DNA of 64,000 bases from JAIBJN01 sp963825255 (GTDB taxonomy: Bacteria > Actinomycetota > Thermoleophilia > Gaiellales > Gaiellaceae), in assembly GCA_963825255.1 (NCBI GenBank), contig CAWGSF010000001.1:570686-634685 (forward strand), given 5' to 3'. A program made the position numbers and the translations under genes. Below, piece after piece: positions 19,262 through 30,149 of the stretch. A model generated the notes under the pieces. That model was not told where the DNA came from, ran no database searches, and saw only the letters and a list, made by a program, of their open reading frames with translations. Each line of letters starts with the position of its first letter. The stretch's first letter is position 1.

Positions 19262-19807
19262 GTGAGACTTCAGGTCAAGGGCAAGAACGTCGAGGTGAGC
19301 GACACCCTCAAGACCTACGCCCAGGAGAAGCTCGGGAAGCTCGACAAGCATCTGAACGACACGACCCGGCTCGAGCTCGAGCTCGCGGTCGAGAAGAACC
19401 CGTCGATCTCCGACAACCAGATCGCCGAGGCGACCGTGTGGACGAAGGGCCCCGTGTTGCGGGCCCGCGAGAGCTCGAGCGACATGCGCGCCTCGATCGA
19501 CCAGCTCGTGGAGAAGCTCGAGCGTCAGGCGCGCCGCTACCGCGACAAGCGCCGGCGCGGCCACGGCCGGAACCACGGCGTCCAGGAGGCCGAGGTGATC
19601 CCGGTCGTCCCCGACGAGGAGAGCCCCGTGATCGTCAAGACGAAGCAGTTCGCGGTGAAGCCGATGACGCCCGAGGAGGCGGTGCTCCAGCTCGAGCTGA
19701 TCGGCCACGACTTCTTCGTCTTCCAGAACGCCGACACCTCGGACGTGAACGTCGTCTACCGCCGCCGCGACGGCGACTACGGGCTGATCGAGCCCCAGGT
19801 CGCCTAG
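19262..19807 (+). CDS. hpf: Ribosome hibernation-promoting factor, long form
   Basis: Binds the 30S subunit in stationary phase and joins 70S ribosomes into inactive 100S dimers. The 181 residues hold an N-terminal sigma-54-modulation/S30AE domain (RLQVKGKNVEVSDTLKTYAQ, KLGKLDKHLNDTTRLELEL) and, after a charged linker, the C-terminal dimerisation domain (VIVKTKQFAVKPMTPEEAVL, LIGHDFFVFQNADT, VVYRRRDGDYGLIEP) that defines the long form. GTG start at 19262 has a good GGGAGG site 6 bases before it. The next gene begins within its stop codon region. Confidence 0.95.
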   Translation: MRLQVKGKNVEVSDTLKTYAQEKLGKLDKHLNDTTRLELELAVEKNPSISDNQIAEATVWTKGPVLRARESSSDMRASIDQLVEKLERQARRYRDKRRRGHGRNHGVQEAEVIPVVPDEESPVIVKTKQFAVKPMTPEEAVLQLELIGHDFFVFQNADTSDVNVVYRRRDGDYGLIEPQVA

Positions 19808-20348
19808 TGGCTGCCGACGACGACATCAGGGATCCGCGCGCGTTCCGCTGGGTCGAGGCCGGCGTCTCCGGGCTCGCGCGCGAGCGCGAGTGGGACGCGA
19901 CCGCCATCGTCGAGCTGCCGTCGCTCCGGGGCGAGTCGGTCGTCGAGCTCGACTTCCGCCTCCTCGGGGACGGCTCGCTCGTCGGCGAGGTTCCGCGCCG
20001 AGGCGCTGAGCGACATCACCGCGGGGCTCGAGCTCGCCCCGCCGTACGCCGCCCGGGCGGTGCGCCAGAGCGACGCTCGAGTGGTTGGTCGGCGCCGTCC
20101 AGCTCGAGTCCGACGTCGTCGACCTCCCGCGGGACGTCCCCGCGCAGACGCTCGAGGTGGCCATCCCGCCGGAGGGCGAGCGGATGGTGATCGTCGACGG
20201 GGAGATCCTCGGCGAGGAGCCCACCGGCCTCGTCGGCGCGGCCGCGAGCGAGCTCGAGCGGCGCGGGCGGGAGCGCTTTCAGGCTTTCGTCGCGCGTGCC
20301 GATAGGGTGGAGGACGGACGATGGGATCTCACCATCGACCCCCTGTGA
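19807..20348 (+). CDS. Uncharacterised protein between hpf and secA, frameshifted
   Basis: No family recognised. The GTG at 19807 overlaps the last base of the hpf stop. Three reading frames join after dropping one base near 19993 and one near 20078: RDPRAFRWVEAGVSGLARER, then RAEALSDITAGLELAPPYAA, then EWLVGAVQLESDVVDLPRDV, ending ARADRVEDGRWDLTIDPL. The reconstructed product is about 179 residues, acidic, soluble, without signal peptide or cysteine motif. The clean continuation on both sides of each break is the evidence that it is one gene. Position suggests co-transcription with hpf. Confidence 0.55.
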
Positions 20349-20359
20349 CGACCTGCCGC

Positions 20360-20365
20360 TAACCT
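20360..20365 (+). promoter_or_regulatory. -10 box of secA
   Basis: TAACCT ends 7 bases before the secA ATG; no ribosome site lies between, as expected for a leaderless mRNA. Confidence 0.4.
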
Positions 20366-20372
20366 AGCCTCG

Positions 20373-23066
<2,694 letters not shown>

Positions 23067-23079
23067 CGCCGTAGCTTTC

Positions 23080-23109
23080 TCGTCACACGCCGTCGTGCCC
23101 GCGTGACGA
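23080..23109 (+). terminator. Hairpin after secA
   Basis: TCGTCAC (23080-23086) pairs with GTGACGA (23103-23109) across a 16-base loop in which CG/CG can extend the stem. There is no T-run, so it is at best a weak terminator. Confidence 0.3.
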
Positions 23110-23202
23110 TCGGCGCGCCATGCGCGCGCCCGTCGGCGATACGCTCGAAGCGGAGGGAGGCCCGCGGCGGCCCCGGCGTCCAAGCCCGCTACCATCCCGT
23201 CC

Positions 23203-24310
23203 ATGGCCGAGCGCAGCGCACTCGAGCGAGAGCTCGCGGAGATCGGGACCCAGCTCGCCTGGGTCCGTGATTACCTTTGACCCCGAAGGGCTGAGGGCGC
23301 GCACGGCCGAGCTCGAGGAGGCGATGGGGGCGCCCGGCTTCTGGGACGACCAGCAGGAGGCGGCCCGCACCTCCGCGGAGCACGCGCGGCTCTCCCGCCG
23401 CCTCGAGAGCTACGAGCGCCTCCGCTCCGAGGCAGACGACCTCGGGGAGCTCCTCGCGCTCGCCTCCGACGACGGCGAGCTCGACGAGATCGAGCAGACG
23501 GCGCTCGCGCTGCGCGGCGAGCTCGACCGGCTCCAGGAGGACTCGCTCTTCACCGGCGAGTACGACGGGGGCGACGCGGTCGTCTCGATCCACGCCGGCA
23601 CGGGCGGCACCGACGCGCAGGACTGGGCGGAGATCCTTCTGCGCATGTACCTTCGCTGGGCCGCGGAGCGCGGCTTCGAGACGGAGCTGCTCGAGGTTTC
23701 CGCCGGGGAGGAGGCCGGGATCAAGTCGGCGACCTTCACGGTCGAGGGCGAGAACGCCTACGGGACGCTCAAGGCGGAACGGGGAGTGCACAGGCTCGTC
23801 CGGCTCTCGCCGTTCGACCAGGCCCACCGCCGCCACACGTCGTTCGCGCAGGTGATCGTCAGCCCGCTCGTCCCGGACGATCTCGACATCGGGATCGACG
23901 AAGCCGACCTCCGCATCGACACGTACCGCGCGAGCGGGGCCGGCGGCCAGCACGTCAACAAGACCGACTCGGCGGTCCGGATCACGCACGTCCCCACCGG
24001 CATCGTCGTCCAGTGCCAGAACGAGCGCTCGCAGCTGTCGAACCGCCAGACCGCCATGCGCATCCTCAAGAGCCGGCTCGCCGAGCACGAGCTCGAGAAG
24101 CGCGAGGCGGAGCTCGCCCGGGAGCGCGGCGAGGTGCTCGACACCGGGTTCGGAAGCCAGATCCGCAGCTACGTCCTCCACCCGTACCAGCTCGTGAAGG
24201 ACCACCGCACGGACGTCGAGGAGGGAAACGCGCAGGGAGTCCTCGACGGCGACCTCGACCCGTTCATCCGCGCGTACCTGCTCGCGCGCGCAACGGGAGC
24301 GGTCGCGTAG
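23203..24310 (+). CDS. prfB: Peptide chain release factor 2, with programmed +1 frameshift
   Basis: RF2 ends translation at UGA and UAA. The first 25 codons run from the ATG at 23203 to an in-frame TGA at 23278-23280 in the context CTT TGA C, the universal prfB autoregulatory site: when RF2 is scarce, ribosomes slip +1 and continue at GAC (23279). The rest gives helix domain, LSPFDQAHRRHTSFA (the SPF stop-recognition tripeptide) and SGAGGQHVNKTDSAVR (the GGQ hydrolysis motif). Total about 368 residues. The usual strong Shine-Dalgarno-like spur a few bases before CTT is not obvious; only GGG at 23261-23263. A TACCAT -10 box lies 7 bases before the ATG. Confidence 0.96.
23278..23281 (+). other. 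Programmed +1 frameshift site of prfB
   Basis: CTT TGA C: the zero-frame TGA at 23278-23280 is followed by C; the ribosome skips T23278 and reads GAC. This known recoding site should not be counted with the other frame breaks of this window. Confidence 0.93.
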
Positions 24311-24385
24311 TGCTGCCTCGAATCAAGGGGGTCGGTGGGCCGTGTCCACGATGGCCGACATGCGCCCTCCGGCCGTCCCTTTCGC

Positions 24386-24391
24386 TACACT
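24386..24391 (+). promoter_or_regulatory. Possible -10 box of the ftsEX operon
   Basis: TACACT, 62 bases above the first ftsE start; no convincing -35 box is seen. Confidence 0.35.
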
Positions 24392-24453
24392 CCGGCTCCG
24401 TGCGATTCCCCCACAGGCGCGCCCTCGGGACGGGCGCAGCCGGGTAGAAACCG

Positions 24454-25260
24454 GTGCAGGAAGCCGACCTCACAGAGCACCTCGAAGAGTCTGACGCGGC
24501 CGCGCCGTCGCTGAACGGCGACCCCGCCGCCGAGACGTCGACCGAGGACGTCGTCCCGGCGCCCCCTCCCTCGGGGACGCCCATGATCGTCTTCGAGGCC
24601 GTGACGAAGGTCTACGACACGAACGTCGTCGCCCTGCGGAACGCGACCTTCGTCATCGAGAAGGGCGAGTTCGTCTTCCTCGTCGGCCCGTCGGGCTCGG
24701 GCAAGTCGACGATCATGCGCCTCCTCCTCAAGGAGCTCGAGCCGACCGAGGGCCGCATCATCGTCGGCGGTCGCGAGCTCGCGCGGCTCAAGGGAGGCAA
24801 GGTGCCCCTGCTGCGGCGCAACCTCGGCTGTGTCTTCCAGGACTTCAAGCTCCTCACGGATCGCACCGCCTACGAGAACGTCGCGTACGCGCTCAAAGTG
24901 CAGGGCGAGTCGAAGTCGCAGATCCGCGGCAAGGTCCCGGAGATCCTCTCCCTCGTCGGCCTCGGCTCGAAGATGAACAACTACCCGAACGAGCTCTCGG
25001 GCGGCGAGCAGCAGCGGGTCTCGATCGCCAGGGCGTTCGTGAACCACCCGCCCCTCGTCATCTGCGACGAGCCGACCGGCAACCTCGACCCCGACACCTC
25101 CGTCGGGATCATGCAGCTTCTCTACCGCATCAACCGCACGGGGACGACCGTCCTCATGGCCACGCACGACCGCGAGATGGTCGACAAGATGCGCAAGCGC
25201 GTGATCGCGCTCGAGGACGGGACCGTGACCCGCGACGAGCGTCGCGGCAGCTACGGATAG
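24454..25260 (+). CDS. ftsE: Cell-division ABC ATPase FtsE
   Basis: Partner of FtsX in the divisome, where ATP use drives peptidoglycan hydrolase activation. Walker A GPSGSGKSTIMRLLLKEL, Q-loop VFQDFKLLTDRTAYENVAYA, signature LSGGEQQRVSIARAFV, Walker B LVICDEPTGNLD and H-loop MATHDREMVD match FtsE closely. From the GTG at 24454 there is an unusual 43-residue acidic, Pro/Ala-rich N-terminal extension; the ATG at 24583 (MIVFEAVTKVYDTNVVALRN) would give the standard FtsE length and is a real alternative. ftsX follows after 11 bp. Confidence 0.94.
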   Translation: MQEADLTEHLEESDAAAPSLNGDPAAETSTEDVVPAPPPSGTPMIVFEAVTKVYDTNVVALRNATFVIEKGEFVFLVGPSGSGKSTIMRLLLKELEPTEGRIIVGGRELARLKGGKVPLLRRNLGCVFQDFKLLTDRTAYENVAYALKVQGESKSQIRGKVPEILSLVGLGSKMNNYPNELSGGEQQRVSIARAFVNHPPLVICDEPTGNLDPDTSVGIMQLLYRINRTGTTVLMATHDREMVDKMRKRVIALEDGTVTRDERRGSYG

Positions 25261-25271
25261 GGGACGCGGCG

Positions 25272-26162
25272 ATGGTGAGTCGAACCAAGCTCTTCGTCTC
25301 CGAGGCCGTGCACTCGATCGCGGCGAACTTCTCGACCACGTTCGCCGCGGTCATGACCGTCCTGATCGGCATGTTCCTGCTCGGCCTCTTCATCGCGCTG
25401 GGGAGCTGGGTCATCTCGTGGACGAACCACGTGAAGAAGGAGCTCGTCGTCAACGTCTACTTCTGCACCCAGCTCACGTGCGGCGAGGAGGCGACCCCCT
25501 CGCAGATCGAGGCCGTCCGCACCCAGCTCACGTCGAACCCCGACGTGAAGTCGTTCAAGTTCGTCTCGAAGGACGATGCCTGGGAGGAGATGAAGAAGCG
25601 GTTCCCCGACCTGACGCAGAACAGCGCCCGGAACCCGCTCCCTGCCTCCTACGAGGTCATCCCGGCCGACGCCGACAGGGTGCAGGAGATCGCGGCGACG
25701 CTCGACCCGCCGCCGACCGGCGTCGAGACCGTGAAGTACGGCGAGAAGAAGGCGGAACGGGTCCTTCAGGTCGCCACGATCATCGGGGTGATCTTCCTCG
25801 TCGGGAGCATCATCCTCCTCATCGCCTCGACCATCCTCATCGCCAACACCATCCGTCTCTCGATCTTCGCGCGGCGGCGTGAGATCGAGGTGATGAAGCT
25901 CGTCGGTGCGACGAACTGGTTCGTCCGCGCGCCCTTCATGCTGGAGGGCATCCTCTGCGGGCTCGCCGGCTCGGTTCTCGCCGTCATCCTCCTCCTCATG
26001 GCGAAGGAGCTGGCGCTGCCGGGGATCATGGGCCGCATCGAGAGCCCGGACGACATCCAGGCCTGGAGCTTCCCGGTCGTCGCTCTCATCCTCGTCGCCG
26101 TCAGCCTCCTCGTCGGCGCCGCCGGGTCCGGCATCACGCTGCGGCGCTTCCTGCGGATCTAG
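25272..26162 (+). CDS. ftsX: Cell-division protein FtsX
   Basis: 296 residues with the FtsX layout: one membrane helix near residues 19-45 (FAAVMTVLIGMFLLGLFIAL), an extracytoplasmic loop (about 46-170) containing a Cys pair (YFCTQLTCGEEATPSQIEAV), then three helices (IIGVIFLVGSIILLIASTIL and two more) with the FtsX permease motif RRREIEVMKLVGATNWFVRA. The loop normally recruits a peptidoglycan hydrolase or adaptor. The gene is 45 bp before a secreted S41 protease, where many relatives keep an M23 peptidase. Confidence 0.94.
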   Translation: MVSRTKLFVSEAVHSIAANFSTTFAAVMTVLIGMFLLGLFIALGSWVISWTNHVKKELVVNVYFCTQLTCGEEATPSQIEAVRTQLTSNPDVKSFKFVSKDDAWEEMKKRFPDLTQNSARNPLPASYEVIPADADRVQEIAATLDPPPTGVETVKYGEKKAERVLQVATIIGVIFLVGSIILLIASTILIANTIRLSIFARRREIEVMKLVGATNWFVRAPFMLEGILCGLAGSVLAVILLLMAKELALPGIMGRIESPDDIQAWSFPVVALILVAVSLLVGAAGSGITLRRFLRI

Positions 26163-26207
26163 GCCCGTGACGGCGGGACGCCCGGCACCGACGACGGCGG
26201 GTGCTCC

Positions 26208-27383
26208 GTGAAGCGGACGGTCGGCTACGTCGCCGGGATCGTCGTCGTCCTCGGCGCGTTCATCCTCGGCTTCTTCCTCACCAACTCGGAGGGGGGCGTT
26301 CGCGCCACGAGCGGGCCGCTCCGCAGCGACCGGCCGATCACGCTCGTCGACGAGGTGCGCGCCGAGCTCGAGTCCTCCTACTACCGTTGGATCGACCCGG
26401 CGGTGCTCGAGCGGCCGGCCGTGGACGACATCCTCGAGGGCCTCGACGATCCGCACACGGACTACCTCACCGAGCACGAGTACGAGAGCCTCCAGGAGAC
26501 GACCGACGGCACCTACTCGGGGATCGGGCTGACCGTCGGCCCGGCGCGGAACGGCCTCACCGTCACCTCCGCGCTGAGGGGCCCCGCCCGCGAGGCCGGG
26601 ATCCGGCCGGGCGACGTGATCGTGCGGATCGACGGCCGGGCCGCGCACAACCTGTCGTTCGAGCGGTCGCTCGCGCTGATCAAGGGCGAGCACGGCACCC
26701 TCGTCCACCTGAGCGTTCAGCGGCCGAACAAGGGGACCCTCGAGTTCACGGTCATGCGCCAGCAGATCGACGTGCCGCCGATCAGCGCGCACATGGTGAG
26801 AGTCGAAAGACGGAAGGTCGGGTACATCCGCGTCTTCTCCTTCCCGACCGGGTCGGCCGACCGGATCGAGCAGGCGACCGCCCGCCTCGTGGAGAAGGGC
26901 GCGAAGGGCGCGATCCTCGACCTCCGCGACAACCCCGGCGGCCTGCTCTCGGAAGCAGTCGACGTCACCTCGGTCTACCTCGGCTCGGGCATCGTGTGCC
27001 GAACGGACGGCCTCCACGAGGAGCCGCACACGTACAGCGTCAGCGGCCTCTCGACGCAGCCCGACCTGCCACTCGTCGTCCTCGTCGACGGGGGGAGCGC
27101 GAGCGCCGCCGAGATCCTGGCCGGCGCGTTCCACGACAACGACCGCGCCGTGCTCGTCGGCGAGCGCACGTACGGGAAGGCGTCGGTGCAGACCGTCGCC
27201 CCGCTCAGCGACGGCGGGGCGCTCAAGCTCACGACCGCGAAGTATCTGACGCCCGCCGGCGCGGACATCACGGGGCGGGGCATCGAGCCGGGCATCGTCG
27301 CCGTCGACGACCCGCTGACGGAGCGCGACGAGGCCCTGCGGATCGCCCGCGCCACGATGCTCGACGTCCTCCGGGACGGCTAG
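26208..27383 (+). CDS. S41-family C-terminal processing peptidase (CtpA-like)
   Basis: 391 residues, GTG start. A signal anchor (residues 4-26, VGYVAGIVVVLGAFILGFFL) sends the protein to the outer face. A PDZ domain (GIGLTVGPARNGLTVTSALR; REAGIRPGDVIVRIDGR) is followed by the S41 core: GYIRVFSFPTGSADRIEQA, GAILDLRDNPGGLLSEAVDV, VDGGSASAAEILAGAF with the catalytic Ser, and GERTYGKASVQTV with the catalytic Lys. Such proteases trim cell-envelope proteins and wall enzymes. Placement directly behind ftsEX suggests a wall-remodelling role. Confidence 0.92.
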   Translation: MKRTVGYVAGIVVVLGAFILGFFLTNSEGGVRATSGPLRSDRPITLVDEVRAELESSYYRWIDPAVLERPAVDDILEGLDDPHTDYLTEHEYESLQETTDGTYSGIGLTVGPARNGLTVTSALRGPAREAGIRPGDVIVRIDGRAAHNLSFERSLALIKGEHGTLVHLSVQRPNKGTLEFTVMRQQIDVPPISAHMVRVERRKVGYIRVFSFPTGSADRIEQATARLVEKGAKGAILDLRDNPGGLLSEAVDVTSVYLGSGIVCRTDGLHEEPHTYSVSGLSTQPDLPLVVLVDGGSASAAEILAGAFHDNDRAVLVGERTYGKASVQTVAPLSDGGALKLTTAKYLTPAGADITGRGIEPGIVAVDDPLTERDEALRIARATMLDVLRDG

Positions 27384-27391
27384 CGCTCGAC

Positions 27392-29071
27392 TTGGCGGAG
27401 GTCGCGGTCTGCGAGCTCGCCCGCCGCGGCAAGCTCTTCGTCGGCGAGCCGTACTTCGGCGGCGGCCGGCCCGTCGTGGTCGACCGCAAGGGCGCCGGCG
27501 ATGCGGCCGTCGGCGATCTCGTCGTCCTCCGTCTCGGGGCCGGGCGGGCGCGCCTCGAGCGTGTCCTCGGCCGCCCGGACGACATCGAGGCCGTCCTCGA
27601 GGGACTGCTCTGGCACGAGGGCGCGCGTCGCGAGCACGCTCCCCTGCCGCCGCCTCCGCCTGACGAGGAGCCGGATCGCGTCGATCTCCGCGGGCTCTTC
27701 GCGTGCACCATCGACCCGGCGGAGGCGAAGGACTTCGACGACGCGATCAGCCTCCAGCGCGAGGGAGACGGCGCGCGCGCCTGGGTCCACATCGCTGACG
27801 TCTCGGCCTACGTGCCCGCCGGGTCGCCGCTCGACGAGGACGCCGCCGAGCGCGCGTTCTCGCTCTACGTGCCCGGGCGTGTCGAGCCGATGCTCCCCGA
27901 AGAGCTCTCGGCCGGGCTCTGCAGCCTTCGCCCGCACGAGGAGCGGCGCTGCGTGACGGTGGAGATCCCCTTCGACGGCGACCTCGTTCCCGGTGAGCCG
28001 CGCTTCTATCGGAGCCTCATCCGCAGCCGCGGGCGGCTCACGTACAGCCACGCGCAGGCGATCCTCGCCGGGCGGGAGCACGCCGGCGAGGAGCTCGCGG
28101 AGACGCTCGCTCTCGCCCAGCAGGTGGCCGAGGCCCTGCGACGGCGGCGCTACGCGCGGGGGGCGCTCCGGATCGAGACGGGGGAGATCGCGTTCGCGTT
28201 CGACGGCCACGGGGGCGTCGAACGGGCCTGGATCGAGGCCGAGCCGCTCGCCCACATGCTCGTCGAGGAGCTGATGATCGTCGCGAACGAGGCGGTGGCT
28301 GGCCTCCTCGCCGGCCGGAAGCGCGACGCCCTGTACCGCGTCCACGAGCGGCCGGACCCGCAGTCGGTCGAGCTCCTCCTCGCGAAGCTCGCCGATCTCG
28401 AGGTGCCGACGCCGGCCGCGCCCGACCACCTGAGCCCGGCCGACGCCGCCCGGCTCGCGGGCCGCGCGAGCGCCGCGGTCACCCGCTACCAGGAGCAGTC
28501 GGGGCGTGGAGCCGAGGCCTTTCCCGCGCTCGTGCTCCGAGCGCTCAAGCAGGCGCGCTACGACCCCGCGAACCTCGGCCACTCTGGTCTCGCCAGCCGC
28601 GCCTACTGCCACTTCACCTCGCCCATCCGCCGCTACCCCGACCTCGTATGCCACCGCGCGCTCCTGCACGAGCTCGGCGTCCTCGACGTCGAGCTCCCCG
28701 AGGACCTGCCCGAGCTTGCCGAGTGGGCGTCCGTGCGCGAGCGCGCCCTCGCGGGGATCGAGTACCGCGCCGACGAGCTGTGCCTCGCCTGGTTCCTCGA
28801 GCGGCGGCTCTTCGAGGAGGGTTGGGACGCCACCTTCGAGGGCGAGGTCATCGGCGCGATCCCGTCGGGCATCTTCGTCCGCTTCGACGGCGTCTTCGAA
28901 GGCTACGTGCCCGTGCGCAGGCTCGCGGGCGACTACTTCGAGCTGAACACGCTCGGGACTGCCCTCGTCGGCCGCCGGACAGGCCGCGCCTACCGCCTCG
29001 GCGACCCGATCGAGGTCACCGTGGCGGAGGTCCGGAGGTGGGAGGGGAAGGTCGAGCTCGGACTCCCGTAA
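27392..29071 (+). CDS. rnr: RNase R/RNase II family exoribonuclease
   Basis: 3'-to-5' exoribonuclease. From the TTG at 27392 (the only plausible start after the ctp stop, 8 bp away) the protein has 559 residues, short for RNase R (about 700-800), lacking the usual N-terminal cold-shock domains. The RNB domain is complete: TIDPAEAKDFDDAISLQ with the metal-binding Asp residues, HIADVSAYVPAGSPLDEDA, SLYVPGRVEPMLPEELSAGL, and YCHFTSPIRRYPDLVCHRAL. A C-terminal S1 domain follows (FEGEVIGAIPSGIFVRFDGV). In many bacteria this gene neighbours smpB, and RNase R degrades non-stop mRNA with tmRNA-SmpB; the same order occurs here. Confidence 0.9.
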   Translation: MAEVAVCELARRGKLFVGEPYFGGGRPVVVDRKGAGDAAVGDLVVLRLGAGRARLERVLGRPDDIEAVLEGLLWHEGARREHAPLPPPPPDEEPDRVDLRGLFACTIDPAEAKDFDDAISLQREGDGARAWVHIADVSAYVPAGSPLDEDAAERAFSLYVPGRVEPMLPEELSAGLCSLRPHEERRCVTVEIPFDGDLVPGEPRFYRSLIRSRGRLTYSHAQAILAGREHAGEELAETLALAQQVAEALRRRRYARGALRIETGEIAFAFDGHGGVERAWIEAEPLAHMLVEELMIVANEAVAGLLAGRKRDALYRVHERPDPQSVELLLAKLADLEVPTPAAPDHLSPADAARLAGRASAAVTRYQEQSGRGAEAFPALVLRALKQARYDPANLGHSGLASRAYCHFTSPIRRYPDLVCHRALLHELGVLDVELPEDLPELAEWASVRERALAGIEYRADELCLAWFLERRLFEEGWDATFEGEVIGAIPSGIFVRFDGVFEGYVPVRRLAGDYFELNTLGTALVGRRTGRAYRLGDPIEVTVAEVRRWEGKVELGLP

Positions 29072-29284
29072 CCGGACGGCGATATTTCACGCTCTTTGCG
29101 GAGAAAGATCTCGTACCCCCTTGCGCGCGGAGGACGCGGTTCTCTAAGGTGCCGATTGCGCCGAGCACGGAGCGCGACTAGGACGAAGCCTCGCCGGTAG
29201 GCACTACGCGGAAGCGGAAGGTTCGCCGGCAGGGGGGACGAAAGCGCAACCGGCTCGGCGAATTTTTTTGGTCCAATTCGTGAC
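29072..29284 (+). promoter_or_regulatory. smpB leader region with possible RNA structure
   Basis: This 213-base gap holds no gene. A weak promoter TTGCGC-18-TAAGGT (29121-29150) points to smpB. Paired segments are visible before the terminator: GTGCC (29149-29153) with GGCAC (29200-29204), enclosing TGCGC/GCGCG and AGG/CCT stems. A terminator so close to the ATG would have to be read through, or bypassed by another promoter, for smpB to be expressed. Attenuation is inference only. Confidence 0.4.
29222..29269 (+). terminator. Intrinsic terminator just upstream of smpB
   Basis: TTCGCCG (29222-29228) pairs with CGGCGAA (29256-29262), directly followed by seven T (29263-29269). It ends 15 bases before the smpB ATG. 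It may simply end the rnr operon, or terminate a short smpB leader RNA. Confidence 0.75.
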
Positions 29285-29746
29285 ATGGCCGGAGGGACCA
29301 AGCAGATCGCCGAGAACCGGCGCGCGCGCCACGACTACCACCTGCTCGACCGCTACGAGGCCGGGCTCGTCCTCACGGGGACGGAGGTGAAGTCGCTGCG
29401 CGAGGGGAAGGCGATCCTTCAGCACGCCTTCGGCGACGTGCGCGGCGAGGAGGTCTTCCTCGTCGGCCTGCACATCCCCGAGTACGCGCAGGGGTCGGTC
29501 GGGAACCACGATCCCGACCGCGACCGCAAGCTCCTTCTCCACCGGCGCGAGATCGACCAGCTCGCCGCCAAGGTGCAGGAGAAGGGGCTGACGCTCATCC
29601 CCACGAAGCTCTACTGGAAGGACGGCCGCGCCAAGGTCGAGCTGGCGCTCGCGCGCGGGAAGGACGTGCGCGACAAGCGGCGCGCGATCGCCGACCGCGA
29701 CGCCCAGCGACAGATCGAGCGCGCGCTCAAGGCTCGCCGCGACTGA
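29285..29746 (+). CDS. smpB: SsrA-binding protein SmpB
   Basis: Delivers alanyl-tmRNA to stalled ribosomes. The 153 residues are standard: KQIAENRRARHDYHLLDRYE, AGLVLTGTEVKSLREGKAIL, GDVRGEEVFLVGLHIPEY, the RDRKLLLHRREIDQLAAKVQ region and LIPTKLYWKDGRAKVELALA, with the basic C-terminal tail (GKDVRDKRRAIADRDAQRQI) that enters the mRNA channel. Its RNA partner, tmRNA, lies 400 bp downstream on the same strand. Confidence 0.96.
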   Translation: MAGGTKQIAENRRARHDYHLLDRYEAGLVLTGTEVKSLREGKAILQHAFGDVRGEEVFLVGLHIPEYAQGSVGNHDPDRDRKLLLHRREIDQLAAKVQEKGLTLIPTKLYWKDGRAKVELALARGKDVRDKRRAIADRDAQRQIERALKARRD

Positions 29747-30131
29747 GCGTGATCGCCTCGATCGCCGCCGCGACGACGAGGAAGCCGGCGATCGACCAGA
29801 GGGCGACGAGGCCGTGGGAGTCGAGCTCCGCGTCCGTCGTCAGGAGCCAGGCCGCGAGGATCGCCGCGGCGAGGACGCTGGCGACGGCGGCCGCGAAGAC
29901 GACGGTGCGCTCCGCCGCCGTGCCGGCGAGAGCCCACTCGATGATCGCGAGCGCCACGAGGACGGCACCGAGGATCTGGGCGTAGAACGGCGGGTCGGGG
30001 AGCGGGAGCCCGAAGAAGTCGTAGAGGCCGTCCCACGTGGCCGCCAGGAGGAAGACGGCGAGCGTCGCGTTCGAGACGGCGTCCACGCGGAGGACGAGCG
30101 TCTGGGAGAGACGGGGGCGGGACCGGGCCAC
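29727..30131 (-). CDS. Small membrane protein of unknown function
   Basis: About 134 residues from the GTG at 30129-30131, with four predicted helices (ATLAVFLLAATWDGLYDFFG; AQILGAVLVALAIIEWALAG; VFAAAVASVLAAAILAAWLL; HGLVALWSIAGFLVVAAAIE). No family recognised. It is convergent with smpB, overlapping its end by 20 bp, and its start lies just upstream of the tmRNA promoter on the other strand. The frame is open further upstream across the tmRNA, which cannot be coding, so the start is uncertain (a second GTG lies 16 codons in). Confidence 0.6.
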   Translation of the reverse strand: MARSRPRLSQTLVLRVDAVSNATLAVFLLAATWDGLYDFFGLPLPDPPFYAQILGAVLVALAIIEWALAGTAAERTVVFAAAVASVLAAAILAAWLLTTDAELDSHGLVALWSIAGFLVVAAAIEAITLSRGEP

Positions 30132-30134
30132 GGC

Positions 30135-30140
30135 TATACT
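30135..30140 (+). promoter_or_regulatory. -10 box of the tmRNA promoter
   Basis: TATACT ends 9 bases before the first G of the tmRNA. No clear -35 box is visible 16-18 bases upstream. Confidence 0.65.
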
Positions 30141-30149
30141 TTGACGCCT

